Translations under genes and position numbers: made by a program
From: Dethiobacter alkaliphilus
GTDB lineage: Bacteria; Bacillota; Dethiobacteria; DTU022; UBA8154
DNA: 64,000 nt
Reading direction: 5' to 3'
Assembly (NCBI GenBank): GCA_016841605.1
Contig: JAENYV010000008.1
Coordinates: forward strand, 162,138 to 226,137
Shown: positions 48,869 through 57,729 of the stretch, in pieces
Numbering within the stretch: the stretch's first letter is position 1
How the letters are laid out: every line of letters starts with the position of its first letter
Notes under the pieces: generated by a model
Told to the model about the DNA's origin: nothing
What the model saw: only the letters and a program-made list of their open reading frames with translations
Database searches by the model: none

Positions 48869-51800
48869 TTGCCTCATTATTTATTGAAAAAATGGCATGA
48901 AGATCCTTCTTTTCTTGCTTTGCGAGAATCTCCTTCCGAACCCAGTGTTCGTCTCATAACAGGTATGGAAGGATCTCAGCGCAGTTTTTTTATAGCTGCC
49001 CTCTATGCTTCTTCGTCCTCTCCCTCATTGGTGCTCACCGCGGATATGGCCCGTGCCGAAAAAATTTATGAGGAGGTTAAGGGGTTTTTATCTCCGGATG
49101 AGATTTTTCTCTTTCCGGCAAAGGATTTTTTTTATGCCGGTGAAGTCCTTACCCGCAGTAAGGAGATACCCCAGCAGCGGATTAAAGTCCTGGAAAGACT
49201 GGCTCAAGGAAAAAAAATTCTCGTCGTTGCTCCTGTTGGCGGCATACTTAGCAAACTGATTCCGGCACAGTTATGGAAAGAAAACTATCTAAGACTTCAA
49301 CCCGGAAGCAGGATTGAATGGAAAGTCCTTTTGCAAAAGCTGATTGATCTGGGCTATGAGAGGTCCGATCTGGTGGAGACCGAAGGTTCCTTTGGCGTCA
49401 GAGGTGACATTGTCGACATTTTTCCCTTTCATACCTCCTGGCCTGTGCGTATCTCCTTTTATGATGATGAAGTGGAATCCCTGCGCTCCTTTGATCCTGA
49501 GAGCCAGCGCTCCCTTGAACCCCTTTCAGGACTGGTTGTTTTTCCCGCCCGTGAAGTAATCTTAACTTCCGAAGCGAGCGCCAGGGGGAGAAAATATTTG
49601 CTCAAGGAACTGGAGAAAGTAGCTTCACAACTGAAGGGAAAAGGGCAGGAAGAAGCCGGAGACAGATTAAGAACCAGAGTGGAAAACCATTTAATTAAAT
49701 TAGAAAATACAGGGATATTTGAGGGAATCGAACAATATATTACGTATTTTTATCCCGAACCTGCCGGTCTTCTGGATTATTTCCCCAAAGAAGGGACGCT
49801 TTACTGGGACGAGCCGGAGAATACGCTAATTGCGGCGGATTCGCTGCTGAAGGAATTACAGGAATACCAGACGGGGCTTCTGCTTCAGGGTGATATTTTA
49901 CCCGGACAGGTGGGAGTTTGCTGGGATTTTAAAGAAATTTTTGAAGGGACTTCCCTGAATATCCTGGCTCTAAGCACTTTTTCCCGTCGGCTCCCTCTGG
50001 TCAGGGTAACGGGTACTGTCAATATCCCCGCTCGTCCAATGCCTTCTTTTATGGGGCGTATGGATCTGCTCCAGGAGGAGATTAAGGGCTGGTGGGCGGA
50101 AGGTTATGAAATTTTTATTATGTGCGAAGGTGAAGAGCGGACCAAAGAGCTCGAGAGGCTGCTCAGGGAACATGGTTTTAACGTTTATTCCCCCGGAAAC
50201 CAGGGAGAGATGCTACTGGAACGGGCGAAAACGGAGATGGAGGCAGCACTGGAACTAAATTTGGAGAACACGGAGAAAAATCGTTTATCCATCCTTTTCC
50301 CCCGTGAAAAGGCCAGGCTGCAGCGAAAAGTTGAAAAGCGCCTGGTGGTTGTTAACGGGAATCTGGAAAACGGGTTTCTTTTTCCTTCGCTTAGCCTGGT
50401 CATACTGGTTGACAAGGAGATCCTTCCCGGGCGCAGAAAGCAGAAAACCTGGACAAGAAGCAGAGGAAAGGGAGCTCTCAGGGATTTCCAGGAACTTAAG
50501 GCCGGAGACCTGGTAGTACATGAGCAGCACGGTATCGGTCGCTATATGGGTATGCGGACTCTGGATGTGGATGGTGTTTCCCGAGATTATCTTTATATAA
50601 AATACGCGGGGGAAGATCGACTTTATCTTCCCGTGGAACAGATGGATACCCTCCAGCGGTATACCGGGGGGGAAGGGAGACCTCCCCGGGTTTATGCCCT
50701 GGGAGGGCAGGAATGGGCACGGGTAAAAAACAGGGTTAGAGCTTCGGTGCAGGAACTGGCCAAGGAACTTCTTTCTCTCTATGCCGCCAGGGAAGCAACC
50801 AGAGGTTTTGCCTTTTCCCCTGATCACCCGTGGCAAAAAGATTTTGAAAACCGCTTTCCCTACGAGGAGACATCGGATCAACTTAAGGCTATTGAAGAAG
50901 TAAAGCAGGATATGCAAAAATCTACTCCCATGGACCGGCTTCTCTGTGGAGATGTAGGCTATGGGAAGACTGAGGTAGCCATCCGGGCAGCGTTCAAAGC
51001 GGTTATGGACGGAAAGCAGGTGGCTTTTCTCGTTCCGACTACAATTCTGGCCCAACAGCATTATGAAAATTTCCTGGAACGTTTTAAAGGTTTCCCTGTC
51101 AAAGTTGATCTTTTGAGCCGTTTCCGTGGAGCCAAAGAACAGAGAGAGGTTATCAAAGCTTTAAAAGCGGGGGTTGTAGATATCGTTATCGGGACGCACC
51201 GTCTTATTTCGAAAGATATCGGTTTTAAGGATTTGGGATTACTAATTATTGACGAAGAACATCGTTTTGGCGTTCGTCACAAGGAAAAATTAAAAATGCT
51301 CCGACAAGATGTGGATGTTCTCAGTATGACTGCCACTCCCATCCCCCGGACTATGCATATGGCACTCTCCGGAGCCAGGGATCTCAGTGTCATCGATACT
51401 CCTCCGGAGAACCGTTATCCTGTGCAGACATATGTTATGGAATATTCCCATAACATGATTAAAGAAGCTCTCCAGCGCGAGCTCAACCGGGGCGGTCAGA
51501 TATATTTTATTTACAACCGTATTCAAACTATTGAAAAATGGGCCGAGAGGCTTCAGGAGCTTGTTCCGGGAGCTCGCATTGCAGTCGGACACGGACAGAT
51601 GTCCGAGCATAAATTGGAACAGATTATGCACGAGTTTATGCAGGGAAAGTATGATATCCTGATTTGTACGACCATTGTGGAAGCCGGGCTGGATATACCC
51701 AACGTGAATACCATGGTGGTCTATGATGCCGACTTTTTCGGGCTCGCCCAACTGTACCAGCTTCGAGGCCGGGTAGGACGTTCCAACCGTCTGGCTTACT

Positions 51801-52498
51801 GCTACCTTACTTACCGAAGAGATAAGGTTATGACCGAAGATGCCGTGAAAAGGTTGCAGGCTATTAAGGAGTTTACCCAGCTCGGGTCCGGCTTTAAAAT
51901 TGCTTTGCGGGATATGGAGATCAGGGGTGCCGGTAATATCCTCGGCCCGGAGCAGCATGGGTTCATGGTGGCTATTGGCTATGAGCTTTACTGTTCCCTT
52001 CTGGAACAGGCTATCGAAACTATGAAAGGGAGCGGAGAACCTGCTAAGGTCAAAGAGGCCGCGCCTCGTATCGATCTTCAAGTAAATGCCTTTCTTCCTT
52101 CCGCTTATGTGCCTAACCAACAGCAAAAAATTGAGCTTTATCGTCGTATTGCCACACTGGAGAATAAAGAAGAATTAAAAGATATGATCAGTGAACTTAA
52201 GGACCGTTACGGCCGCCTGCAGCCACCCGTGGAAAATCTGATCCTCGTTATGCGCCTTAAACAGCTTGCCCGGGAAAAAAGCATCGATAGCATTGAACAA
52301 CAAAAAGAACAAACCCTGGTCCGCTTCCGCATGGATAAAAGTATCGAAGGAAGCCGGCTTTGGGAACTGGTTAACCGCTACCGTCGCCATATCTCTCTCC
52401 ATGCCGGAAAGCAAGTTTCCCTGCGCCTGAAATCTCTTCCCCGAGACGAAAAACAATATCTACAATTTATCATTAAGATTTTGGAAGAGGTAAGTTAA
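48869..52498 (+). CDS. mfd: Transcription-repair coupling factor Mfd
   Basis: A 1209-residue Mfd. The UvrB-like N-terminal module (about 1-480) is followed by the CarD-like RNA polymerase interaction domain (LKAGDLVVHEQHGIGRYMGM), helicase motifs (LCGDVGYGKTEVAIRAAF, IIDEEHRFGVRHKEKL, SMTATPIPRTMHMA, GRVGRSN) and a C-terminal TRCF domain. It dislodges stalled RNA polymerase and recruits UvrA. TTG 48869 with GGGGAGG 11 bases upstream is the likely start. GGGTATAAT near 48761-48769 may be its -10; the same gap holds a GAGCGAA/TTCGCTC hairpin. Confidence 0.97.
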   Translation: MPHYLLKKWHEDPSFLALRESPSEPSVRLITGMEGSQRSFFIAALYASSSSPSLVLTADMARAEKIYEEVKGFLSPDEIFLFPAKDFFYAGEVLTRSKEIPQQRIKVLERLAQGKKILVVAPVGGILSKLIPAQLWKENYLRLQPGSRIEWKVLLQKLIDLGYERSDLVETEGSFGVRGDIVDIFPFHTSWPVRISFYDDEVESLRSFDPESQRSLEPLSGLVVFPAREVILTSEASARGRKYLLKELEKVASQLKGKGQEEAGDRLRTRVENHLIKLENTGIFEGIEQYITYFYPEPAGLLDYFPKEGTLYWDEPENTLIAADSLLKELQEYQTGLLLQGDILPGQVGVCWDFKEIFEGTSLNILALSTFSRRLPLVRVTGTVNIPARPMPSFMGRMDLLQEEIKGWWAEGYEIFIMCEGEERTKELERLLREHGFNVYSPGNQGEMLLERAKTEMEAALELNLENTEKNRLSILFPREKARLQRKVEKRLVVVNGNLENGFLFPSLSLVILVDKEILPGRRKQKTWTRSRGKGALRDFQELKAGDLVVHEQHGIGRYMGMRTLDVDGVSRDYLYIKYAGEDRLYLPVEQMDTLQRYTGGEGRPPRVYALGGQEWARVKNRVRASVQELAKELLSLYAAREATRGFAFSPDHPWQKDFENRFPYEETSDQLKAIEEVKQDMQKSTPMDRLLCGDVGYGKTEVAIRAAFKAVMDGKQVAFLVPTTILAQQHYENFLERFKGFPVKVDLLSRFRGAKEQREVIKALKAGVVDIVIGTHRLISKDIGFKDLGLLIIDEEHRFGVRHKEKLKMLRQDVDVLSMTATPIPRTMHMALSGARDLSVIDTPPENRYPVQTYVMEYSHNMIKEALQRELNRGGQIYFIYNRIQTIEKWAERLQELVPGARIAVGHGQMSEHKLEQIMHEFMQGKYDILICTTIVEAGLDIPNVNTMVVYDADFFGLAQLYQLRGRVGRSNRLAYCYLTYRRDKVMTEDAVKRLQAIKEFTQLGSGFKIALRDMEIRGAGNILGPEQHGFMVAIGYELYCSLLEQAIETMKGSGEPAKVKEAAPRIDLQVNAFLPSAYVPNQQQKIELYRRIATLENKEELKDMISELKDRYGRLQPPVENLILVMRLKQLAREKSIDSIEQQKEQTLVRFRMDKSIEGSRLWELVNRYRRHISLHAGKQVSLRLKSLPRDEKQYLQFIIKILEEVS

Positions 52499-52524
52499 AA
52501 TGATTCCCGTTTTTTCTCCGGGTT

Positions 52525-52557
52525 AATGACGGCTTTAAGCAGCGTCATTTTTTTTTT
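52525..52557 (+). terminator. Rho-independent terminator after mfd
   Basis: AATGACG-GCTT and AAGC-(AG)-CGTCATT form a stem with a small bulge, followed by about ten T residues. It closes the housekeeping block. Confidence 0.85.
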
Positions 52558-52572
52558 GCCTCTTTGCAGGGC

Positions 52573-52599
52573 TTTATCAGCGCTGGAATTAGCCGATAA
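52573..52599 (+). promoter_or_regulatory. Possible sigma-28-like promoter ahead of the cohesin gene
   Basis: A perfect -10 GCCGATAA at 52592-52599; 15 bases upstream is TTTA rather than TAAA. The transcription start would be near 52606, 90 bases before the ATG at 52696. A weaker version of the same layout lies ahead of the paralogous gene on the other strand (61422-61448). The poor -35 keeps confidence low. Confidence 0.35.
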
Positions 52600-52695
52600 A
52601 TATTTAGAAGAAAAAGTGTTGCCGAACGAATAAAACAAGGAAAGAAAATGATTTTCCGGCAAGACTAAGCAATGACTATCATAAGGAGGAGAATC

Positions 52696-53835
52696 ATGGC
52701 TGAAACGATACCCCGCAGGGCATGGCAGTTCTTTTTTTTCATCCTGGCATTTTTCCTTATTGGGGGAGTTTTAATCCCTCAAGCGGTTCAGGCCCAGGCT
52801 ACTGTAAGCGTTGATTCCATAAGCAATGCCAAAGTCAATAGTACGGTAGAGATAGCCGTGCACATTGCAGACCCCTCCGGAATGGCCGGGTTCCAGTTTG
52901 ACCTTGAATATGATCAACAGGTTGTTTTGGCTATTGATGTCCAGGCAGGGAGTTTGCTGCCGGCAGGAACGTTGATGAAAAACATGAATAATGCCGACAG
53001 CGGCAGTATCAGGGTAGTTTGGCTAAAAGGCCGGGATTCTTCAGAGGTGAACGAAGACGGTGAACTATGTCTCATCTTTTTTCAAGTCCTTTCATCTGCT
53101 AGCACAGAGCTGGAGTTAAAAAATGTAGAATTGGTAAACGAGGAAGGTTCTTTTATCAGCTTTAACAGCCCACAAAACGGGAGAATCGGCTTTGATGACG
53201 AGGAGACAACCACATCAGGTAATTTGACCATTAGCACCTCATCCTCTCTTCCTTATGCTTACAAAGGCAGCTATTTTAATTACTCCTTTTCCGCCGGCGG
53301 TGGAACAGGCTCATATATCTGGGAAAAAATATACGGAAGCCTGCCGCCAGGTTTAACCCTGCGCAGCAGCGGAGTTATTTACGGAACACCCACAAGCATA
53401 GGCAGGTATGATTTTGACCTCAGGGTGACTAATAATGACGATTGGGCCGAGCAATCTTTTACCCTCTGGGTTCTCGATGATAATTCTCAGGTTCCCTATC
53501 TTTATGATGATTACGGGAGTTATTATGCATCTTCCGAGCAGGTAACATTTGAAAACCTGAAGATAAGCCAGGGAAGCATGGAGATAAATCTCGGTCCCGA
53601 GAAGATGCCTCACACGATGGTTGTTGACGGCAGCATCAATTGGATAAATTTGAATATCACATTAAATTCAACGGGGGATGCTCTTTATATTAATGATACC
53701 CGGCATAATTCTTCCACGATAAAATCAATTCCCTTAAGTAAAGGAACAAATGAGGTTTCATTTTACATAAAATCTTCCGGGAAGTCTTCCAGTACTTATT
53801 TTCTTACCATTTACAGAATGCCGGGACGGAGGTGA
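52696..53835 (+). CDS. Secreted cohesin-domain protein with Ig-like and cadherin-like domains
   Basis: A 379-residue secreted protein. Signal peptide about 1-38 (FFFILAFFLIGGVLIPQAVQA). Residues about 40-165 form a cohesin-type domain (VNSTVEIAVHIADPSGMAGF, FDLEYDQQVVLAIDVQAGSL, SGSIRVVWLKG). About 180-265 is a putative Ig domain (GSLPPGLTLRSSGVIYGTPT). The C-terminal 95 residues are a cadherin-like beta sandwich ending FLTIYRMPG. It lacks dockerin and sortase signals. ATG 52696 has AAGGAGGAG upstream. It is paralogous to the protein at 59987-61342 on the other strand. Confidence 0.85.
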   Translation: MAETIPRRAWQFFFFILAFFLIGGVLIPQAVQAQATVSVDSISNAKVNSTVEIAVHIADPSGMAGFQFDLEYDQQVVLAIDVQAGSLLPAGTLMKNMNNADSGSIRVVWLKGRDSSEVNEDGELCLIFFQVLSSASTELELKNVELVNEEGSFISFNSPQNGRIGFDDEETTTSGNLTISTSSSLPYAYKGSYFNYSFSAGGGTGSYIWEKIYGSLPPGLTLRSSGVIYGTPTSIGRYDFDLRVTNNDDWAEQSFTLWVLDDNSQVPYLYDDYGSYYASSEQVTFENLKISQGSMEINLGPEKMPHTMVVDGSINWINLNITLNSTGDALYINDTRHNSSTIKSIPLSKGTNEVSFYIKSSGKSSSTYFLTIYRMPGRR

Positions 53836-53839
53836 TGAA

Positions 53840-54742
53840 ATGTGTGGAAATAGATTAAAAGGGATAAGTATCAGCAGGGGGCGAACCGGTATCTTGTTAT
53901 TAACCGTTGTGTTTTTCTTATTAAACACAGTATTTCAGCAGACGGCAAGTTGTGTTGCCAAAATGCCTGCGGAGATCGGGATCGTTGATCTTGAAACAAC
54001 TGATCGCAGCGAGGCGGCGGTTGAGATAATCCTTTCCAATAATTCGTCGGTATTGGCGGCAGGGTTACTGGAATTAACTTATAACCCCGAGTTTTTTAGC
54101 GTAAAAAATGTTTCTCAGGGAACATTGTTAAATGACGTTCTTTTCGAGTCAAATTTAAATGAAGCGGGGATAATTAAAATAGCCTGGATCGACCCCAAGG
54201 ATGCCGGTAAAGAAGGTGTCAATGGCCTTTTATCCGGAATTATTTTTTTAAGGAAAAATGACCGGCCCCTGATTTTAAATTTTCAAACGATAGAGCTGAT
54301 CAGAACTGATGGGACTCTTATCCCGATCAGGGTAAAAGGGGATGTAACAGATAAACCGTCTCATCCGACAGGGGAAATCCGACTGCAGCTGGAGACGGCG
54401 AAAGCCTGGGTGAAAGGCAGCGCGGTCTCTCTTTACGCCGCACCTTTTCTTAAGGATAAAAGGACGATGGTTCCTGTTCGTTTCATCAGCGAACAGCTAG
54501 GGGCGAAGGTTTCCTGGTTCAAGGAGGAAAGTCTGGTCAGGATAGAGGATGGCCCCAGAACCATCGTGCTCACCATTAATTCTTCGTCCGCCCTGGTGAA
54601 TGAGGTTGAAAAAGAGCTGGATTCTGCTGCCGTAATGTTAAATGGGACTGTTTTTGTGCCTTTGCGTTTTGTCAGTACCATTTTGGGAGCCGATGTTACG
54701 TGGAACGAAGCAGATCGGAGCATTACTATTTCGTGCTTTTAG
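53840..54742 (+). CDS. Secreted protein: cohesin-like domain plus copper-amine-oxidase-N domain
   Basis: A 300-residue exported protein. Signal peptide about 14-40 (ILLLTVVFFLLNTVFQQTAS). Residues 45-165 look cohesin-like (AVEIILSNNSSVLAAGLLEL, TYNPEFFSVKNVSQGTLLND, AGIIKIAWIDP). The C-terminal 110 residues are a copper-amine-oxidase N-terminal-type domain (MVPVRFISEQLGAKVSWFKE, VFVPLRFVSTILGADVTWNE), a module widespread in Clostridia surface proteins and probably not an enzyme. It begins 5 bases after the preceding stop with GAGGTGATG as SD, so it is translationally linked. Confidence 0.8.
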   Translation: MCGNRLKGISISRGRTGILLLTVVFFLLNTVFQQTASCVAKMPAEIGIVDLETTDRSEAAVEIILSNNSSVLAAGLLELTYNPEFFSVKNVSQGTLLNDVLFESNLNEAGIIKIAWIDPKDAGKEGVNGLLSGIIFLRKNDRPLILNFQTIELIRTDGTLIPIRVKGDVTDKPSHPTGEIRLQLETAKAWVKGSAVSLYAAPFLKDKRTMVPVRFISEQLGAKVSWFKEESLVRIEDGPRTIVLTINSSSALVNEVEKELDSAAVMLNGTVFVPLRFVSTILGADVTWNEADRSITISCF

Positions 54743-54813
54743 AACCCCTCTCACAGCTTTCTGAACTTATGCTGTTGTGCTAAGAAATTTTAAAAGGAGG
54801 AGAAGGAGCATTT

Positions 54814-55800
54814 ATGAAGAAGCGAATTTTAAAAATAGCGGCCATTTTTTTCCTGATGTTGCTTTTCACGGCAGGCCCGGTGTTTTCTCCTGTTTTAGGC
54901 GGTGGAAAAGCGGAAGAGGGCATCAGGGTTAAGATTAACGATGTATTTCTTTCTTTACCGCAGTCGCCGGTCCGCATCGAGGGGACAACCCTGCTTCCTT
55001 TCCGCCCTATCTATGAATTTCTTGGTGCTACTATTTTCTGGGATAAAAATACAAATACAGTTATAGCTTCCAGGGGAGCCATTAAAGTCGAATTGCAGTT
55101 GGAAAATGGGATGGCCATAGTAAATAATGAAAAGGTAATTTTAAATGTCGCTCCCAGTCTTATTAACGGTGCAACAATGGTTCCGGCCTGGTTTTTCACC
55201 GAAAGCCTGGGTGCAGAGGTTGACTGGGATGCCCAGCAGCAAGTCCTCAATATATCTCTGGCTTCGGTCAGCGGGATTAATCTGGAAACAAGGGAACTAA
55301 CTCTGGAACAAGGTGAAAGTCAGTTAATTGCCGCGATAGTCTATCCTGATAATGCCATCAATAAGAATATCGAGTGGGACTCGACATTTCCTTCGGTTGC
55401 CGGTGTAAATAAAGCGAGCGAAACGGAGGCGGTTGTCTCTGCCGTTAACCCCGGAACGGCTATTATTATCGCCGCCACAGAAGACGGCGACTTTGTGGAG
55501 ACTTGTAAGGTAACTGTTAAACAGGCACAAGTGCCCGTAACAGGAATCTACCTCAATACCTCTTCCTTAACTCTGTTAGCAGGTGGCCGGCCGGCGCTTT
55601 TAACTGCCTCTGTGTACCCGGAAACGGCCACGAATAAGAACATTACCTGGAAATCCAGTAAACCCGCAGCAGCTTCCGTTCATAAAAATACGGTGAGCAG
55701 CAGTATGGTTGTTCCCTTAAAGGAAGGAGAAACGACTATTTACGCTATTACAGAGGATGGGGAATATGCAGCCGTCTGTGCCGTAAAAGTACTACCGTAA
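54814..55800 (+). CDS. Secreted protein: copper-amine-oxidase-N domain plus two BIG2 Ig-like domains
   Basis: A 328-residue exported protein. Signal peptide 1-30 (KIAAIFFLMLLFTAGPVFSP). Residues 35-150 are the copper-amine-oxidase N-type domain (GTTLLPFRPIYEFLGATIFW, MVPAWFFTESLGAEVDWDAQ). Two bacterial Ig-like (BIG2) repeats follow, about 155-240 and 245-328 (LTLEQGESQLIAAIVYPDNA; LTLLAGGRPALLTASVYPET), each ending in a CKVTV or CAVKV strand. Such proteins bind wall or matrix polymers. ATG follows AAAAGGAGGAG. Confidence 0.85.
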   Translation: MKKRILKIAAIFFLMLLFTAGPVFSPVLGGGKAEEGIRVKINDVFLSLPQSPVRIEGTTLLPFRPIYEFLGATIFWDKNTNTVIASRGAIKVELQLENGMAIVNNEKVILNVAPSLINGATMVPAWFFTESLGAEVDWDAQQQVLNISLASVSGINLETRELTLEQGESQLIAAIVYPDNAINKNIEWDSTFPSVAGVNKASETEAVVSAVNPGTAIIIAATEDGDFVETCKVTVKQAQVPVTGIYLNTSSLTLLAGGRPALLTASVYPETATNKNITWKSSKPAAASVHKNTVSSSMVVPLKEGETTIYAITEDGEYAAVCAVKVLP

Positions 55801-55894
55801 TACATATTTTTTGTTTTTGTTGTTGATTAATTTCTTCATATGCAAGATAGGTCCCCTAATAAAACGTATTTATGGAGGTATCAAGGAGATGAGG

Positions 55895-57289
55895 ATGAAA
55901 GGTAGGCAACTTTTGTGGAGAAAAAAAATAATAACTTTTTTTCTTGTTCTTTGCGTGTCGGGTGTGCTGGTAACCGGTATATGCATTGAGCCCGAAAAAG
56001 TCGAAGCAAGTGGCCTTGTGCTTTCTATTGAGCCTTATCGGGGTCTGAGCAAAGAAGTAACGGTACCGGTAAGCGTGGAAAATCCCTCCGGTTTAGTTGC
56101 CCTGACATTTAAGATTACTCCGGAAAATTCGCAGGGAGGTCCGCTTAGAATTGCCGTTCAGAGTATTACCAGGGGGGCTGACCTGCCGGTTGATGCTGAG
56201 GTTACTTCGTATATTCATCCGGATAAAACTTATGCAACTGTTGGTATTTATTTGCTGTCAAGTAACTTTACCCAGAATATGAATCTGGTGAATATTACAT
56301 TTTCGCACGATGAAGCTGAAGGAGCCGGACCTTTTGCTTTAGAGTTATCTGATGTTACCGCTTACAATAAAGACGGCGACCCGATTGCTTCCTCAACGGT
56401 TTCAGGCTATCTTGATGTGAAGATTATGTATGGTGATTTGAACAGGTCGGAAACCGTCACGGTAGCTGATGCACTGTTGGCCATGAATGCTGTTGTCGGA
56501 AACCTCAGTTTAACCCAGGCCCTTAAAGATGCTGCCAATGTGAGCCGCTCAGCCTCTGTGACTACTGGAGGTAACGTAACAATTTATGATGCCTTACTGA
56601 TTGCACAGCGTGCGGCGGATATAATTTCTTATTTTCCCGTTAACTCACCCGTTGAGGCGTCTCCGCCGCCCCCGGCCCCTAATGTCGTAAATCCGCAGAG
56701 CCTGACAATTTCTTCTCCTGCTGCCGGAAGCAATACCCGGACTTTCACTGTAGGATTTCCGGAAAACGTTTCCGGTATTGTGAGGTTGACAGTGAAGGAG
56801 GGAGGCGCTGAAGGCACTGTGAAAGGGCAGTGTGATGACCTAATCAGCAATAATAACGAGATCAATTTAACCTGGAATATGGCAAATTTAAACGGGGATA
56901 CATTGATTATTAATCATTTAACCCAGGACCAGAGTGAGAAGAGTGATTCTTTAATTTATACAACGAATATTCCGCCTTCTGCCGGAGTTTATCCTGTTAT
57001 CGGCACGTCATCAACGATCAATATTGATGACGTCGATCCAACGATTACGCTTATACTGCAGAGCGGTACTTTTGATACAGACGAGTTGGCTACTGAGAAT
57101 CATGCCAACTGGTTTTTTGATAACGGGAGTACGGCCCTGGGTCTGGGTAGTATAACCAGGGTAAGTGATACCAGGGTAACTGTTGCTCTGACCGGGACAG
57201 CGTCCGCAGGGACACTTACCATCAGACCGAATGCCTCTGCCCTGACAGGAAGCAAAAATAGTAATGATTTGGAGATAGCCGTATATTAA
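55895..57289 (+). CDS. Secreted protein with cohesin-like domain and type I dockerin-like module
   Basis: A 464-residue exported protein. Signal peptide about 8-38 (IITFFLVLCVSGVLVTG). Residues 40-175 are cohesin-like (EVTVPVSVENPSGLVALTFK). A dockerin-like segment follows: D181-L-N183-R-S185...D192 (GDLNRSETVTVADALLAMNA) matches a calcium-loop repeat. A second, degenerate loop at about 214-245 (NVTIYDALLIAQRAADII) has an insertion. After a proline linker (SPPPPAPN) the C-terminal 200 residues look like beta-rich bacterial Ig or fibronectin-like domains. ATG 55895 has AAGGAG 6 bases upstream. A 15-base perfect terminator follows. Confidence 0.75.
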   Translation: MKGRQLLWRKKIITFFLVLCVSGVLVTGICIEPEKVEASGLVLSIEPYRGLSKEVTVPVSVENPSGLVALTFKITPENSQGGPLRIAVQSITRGADLPVDAEVTSYIHPDKTYATVGIYLLSSNFTQNMNLVNITFSHDEAEGAGPFALELSDVTAYNKDGDPIASSTVSGYLDVKIMYGDLNRSETVTVADALLAMNAVVGNLSLTQALKDAANVSRSASVTTGGNVTIYDALLIAQRAADIISYFPVNSPVEASPPPPAPNVVNPQSLTISSPAAGSNTRTFTVGFPENVSGIVRLTVKEGGAEGTVKGQCDDLISNNNEINLTWNMANLNGDTLIINHLTQDQSEKSDSLIYTTNIPPSAGVYPVIGTSSTINIDDVDPTITLILQSGTFDTDELATENHANWFFDNGSTALGLGSITRVSDTRVTVALTGTASAGTLTIRPNASALTGSKNSNDLEIAVY

Positions 57290-57336
57290 CTAGTATTTAC
57301 TATTTTCCAGGCATTTCTTTCCTTGCTGAGTGTCAG

Positions 57337-57369
57337 ACGGCCCCCCGGGAGTAACTCCCGGGGGGCCGT
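57337..57369 (+). terminator. Strong hairpin terminator after the dockerin-like gene
   Basis: A perfect 15-base stem ACGGCCCCCCGGGAG / CTCCCGGGGGGCCGT with a TAA loop. The T tract is short (TTTAAAG). It lies in the 440-base non-coding gap 57290-57729, the rest of which is repeat D. Confidence 0.8.
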
Positions 57370-57435
57370 TTAAAGTTGTGTGCCCGGCATGGGCAGCAAT
57401 TTGTTAGCACTACAGCGAAAAATAGTAATGAGGGT

Positions 57436-57725
57436 ACCATTGGGACGGTTGAGCATTTGGGTTTCTCGGGACGCTCGGGGCGCTCGGGCAAAGCACCGGA
57501 CCGGTGACCCCAGTTTCCTGCCTGCAAGTCCTGCGGCTCTTCTTAGCCCTTCTCTTACCTGCCCGGCAAGCTGCCGGTCTACGCTTCGCCGGGACTTTGC
57601 ACGGCCGGAAAAAGTCGCACCTTGCCCGGCTCTTCACCCGAGCGCCAACTTGGGGACATTCCTCCGGAAGAGGTGTGTCCCCATACATTAAAAAATGGGA
57701 TGACGGTTGAACCGTCCCCCCATGG
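57436..57725 (+). repeat. Composite hairpin repeat, copy D (about 290 bases, inverted termini)
   Basis: Left end CCATTGGGACGGTT (57437-57450) and right end AACCGTCCCCCCATGG (57710-57725) are inverted repeats of each other with small differences. The core hairpin at 57652-57682 is GGGGACATTCCTCC-GGAAGAGGTGTGTCCCC, the same as copies A to C. The internal stretch 57480-57506 matches the segment at 43661-43686. The inside is GC-rich with short open frames that do not resemble proteins. It lies between two convergent gene sets. Confidence 0.75.
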
Positions 57726-57729
57726 CTTA

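Noticed and set aside
51290-52126. A 278-codon open frame on the minus strand inside mfd
   Set aside because: Mfd on the plus strand has complete helicase and TRCF motifs; the reverse frame has no recognisable domain and is a shadow.
57380-57710. Open frames of 68-103 codons on both strands within the gap before the LRR gene
   Set aside because: They lie inside the terminator and repeat D, have odd composition (Arg/Cys/Pro-rich) and no SD; judged to be shadows of GC-rich repeat DNA.
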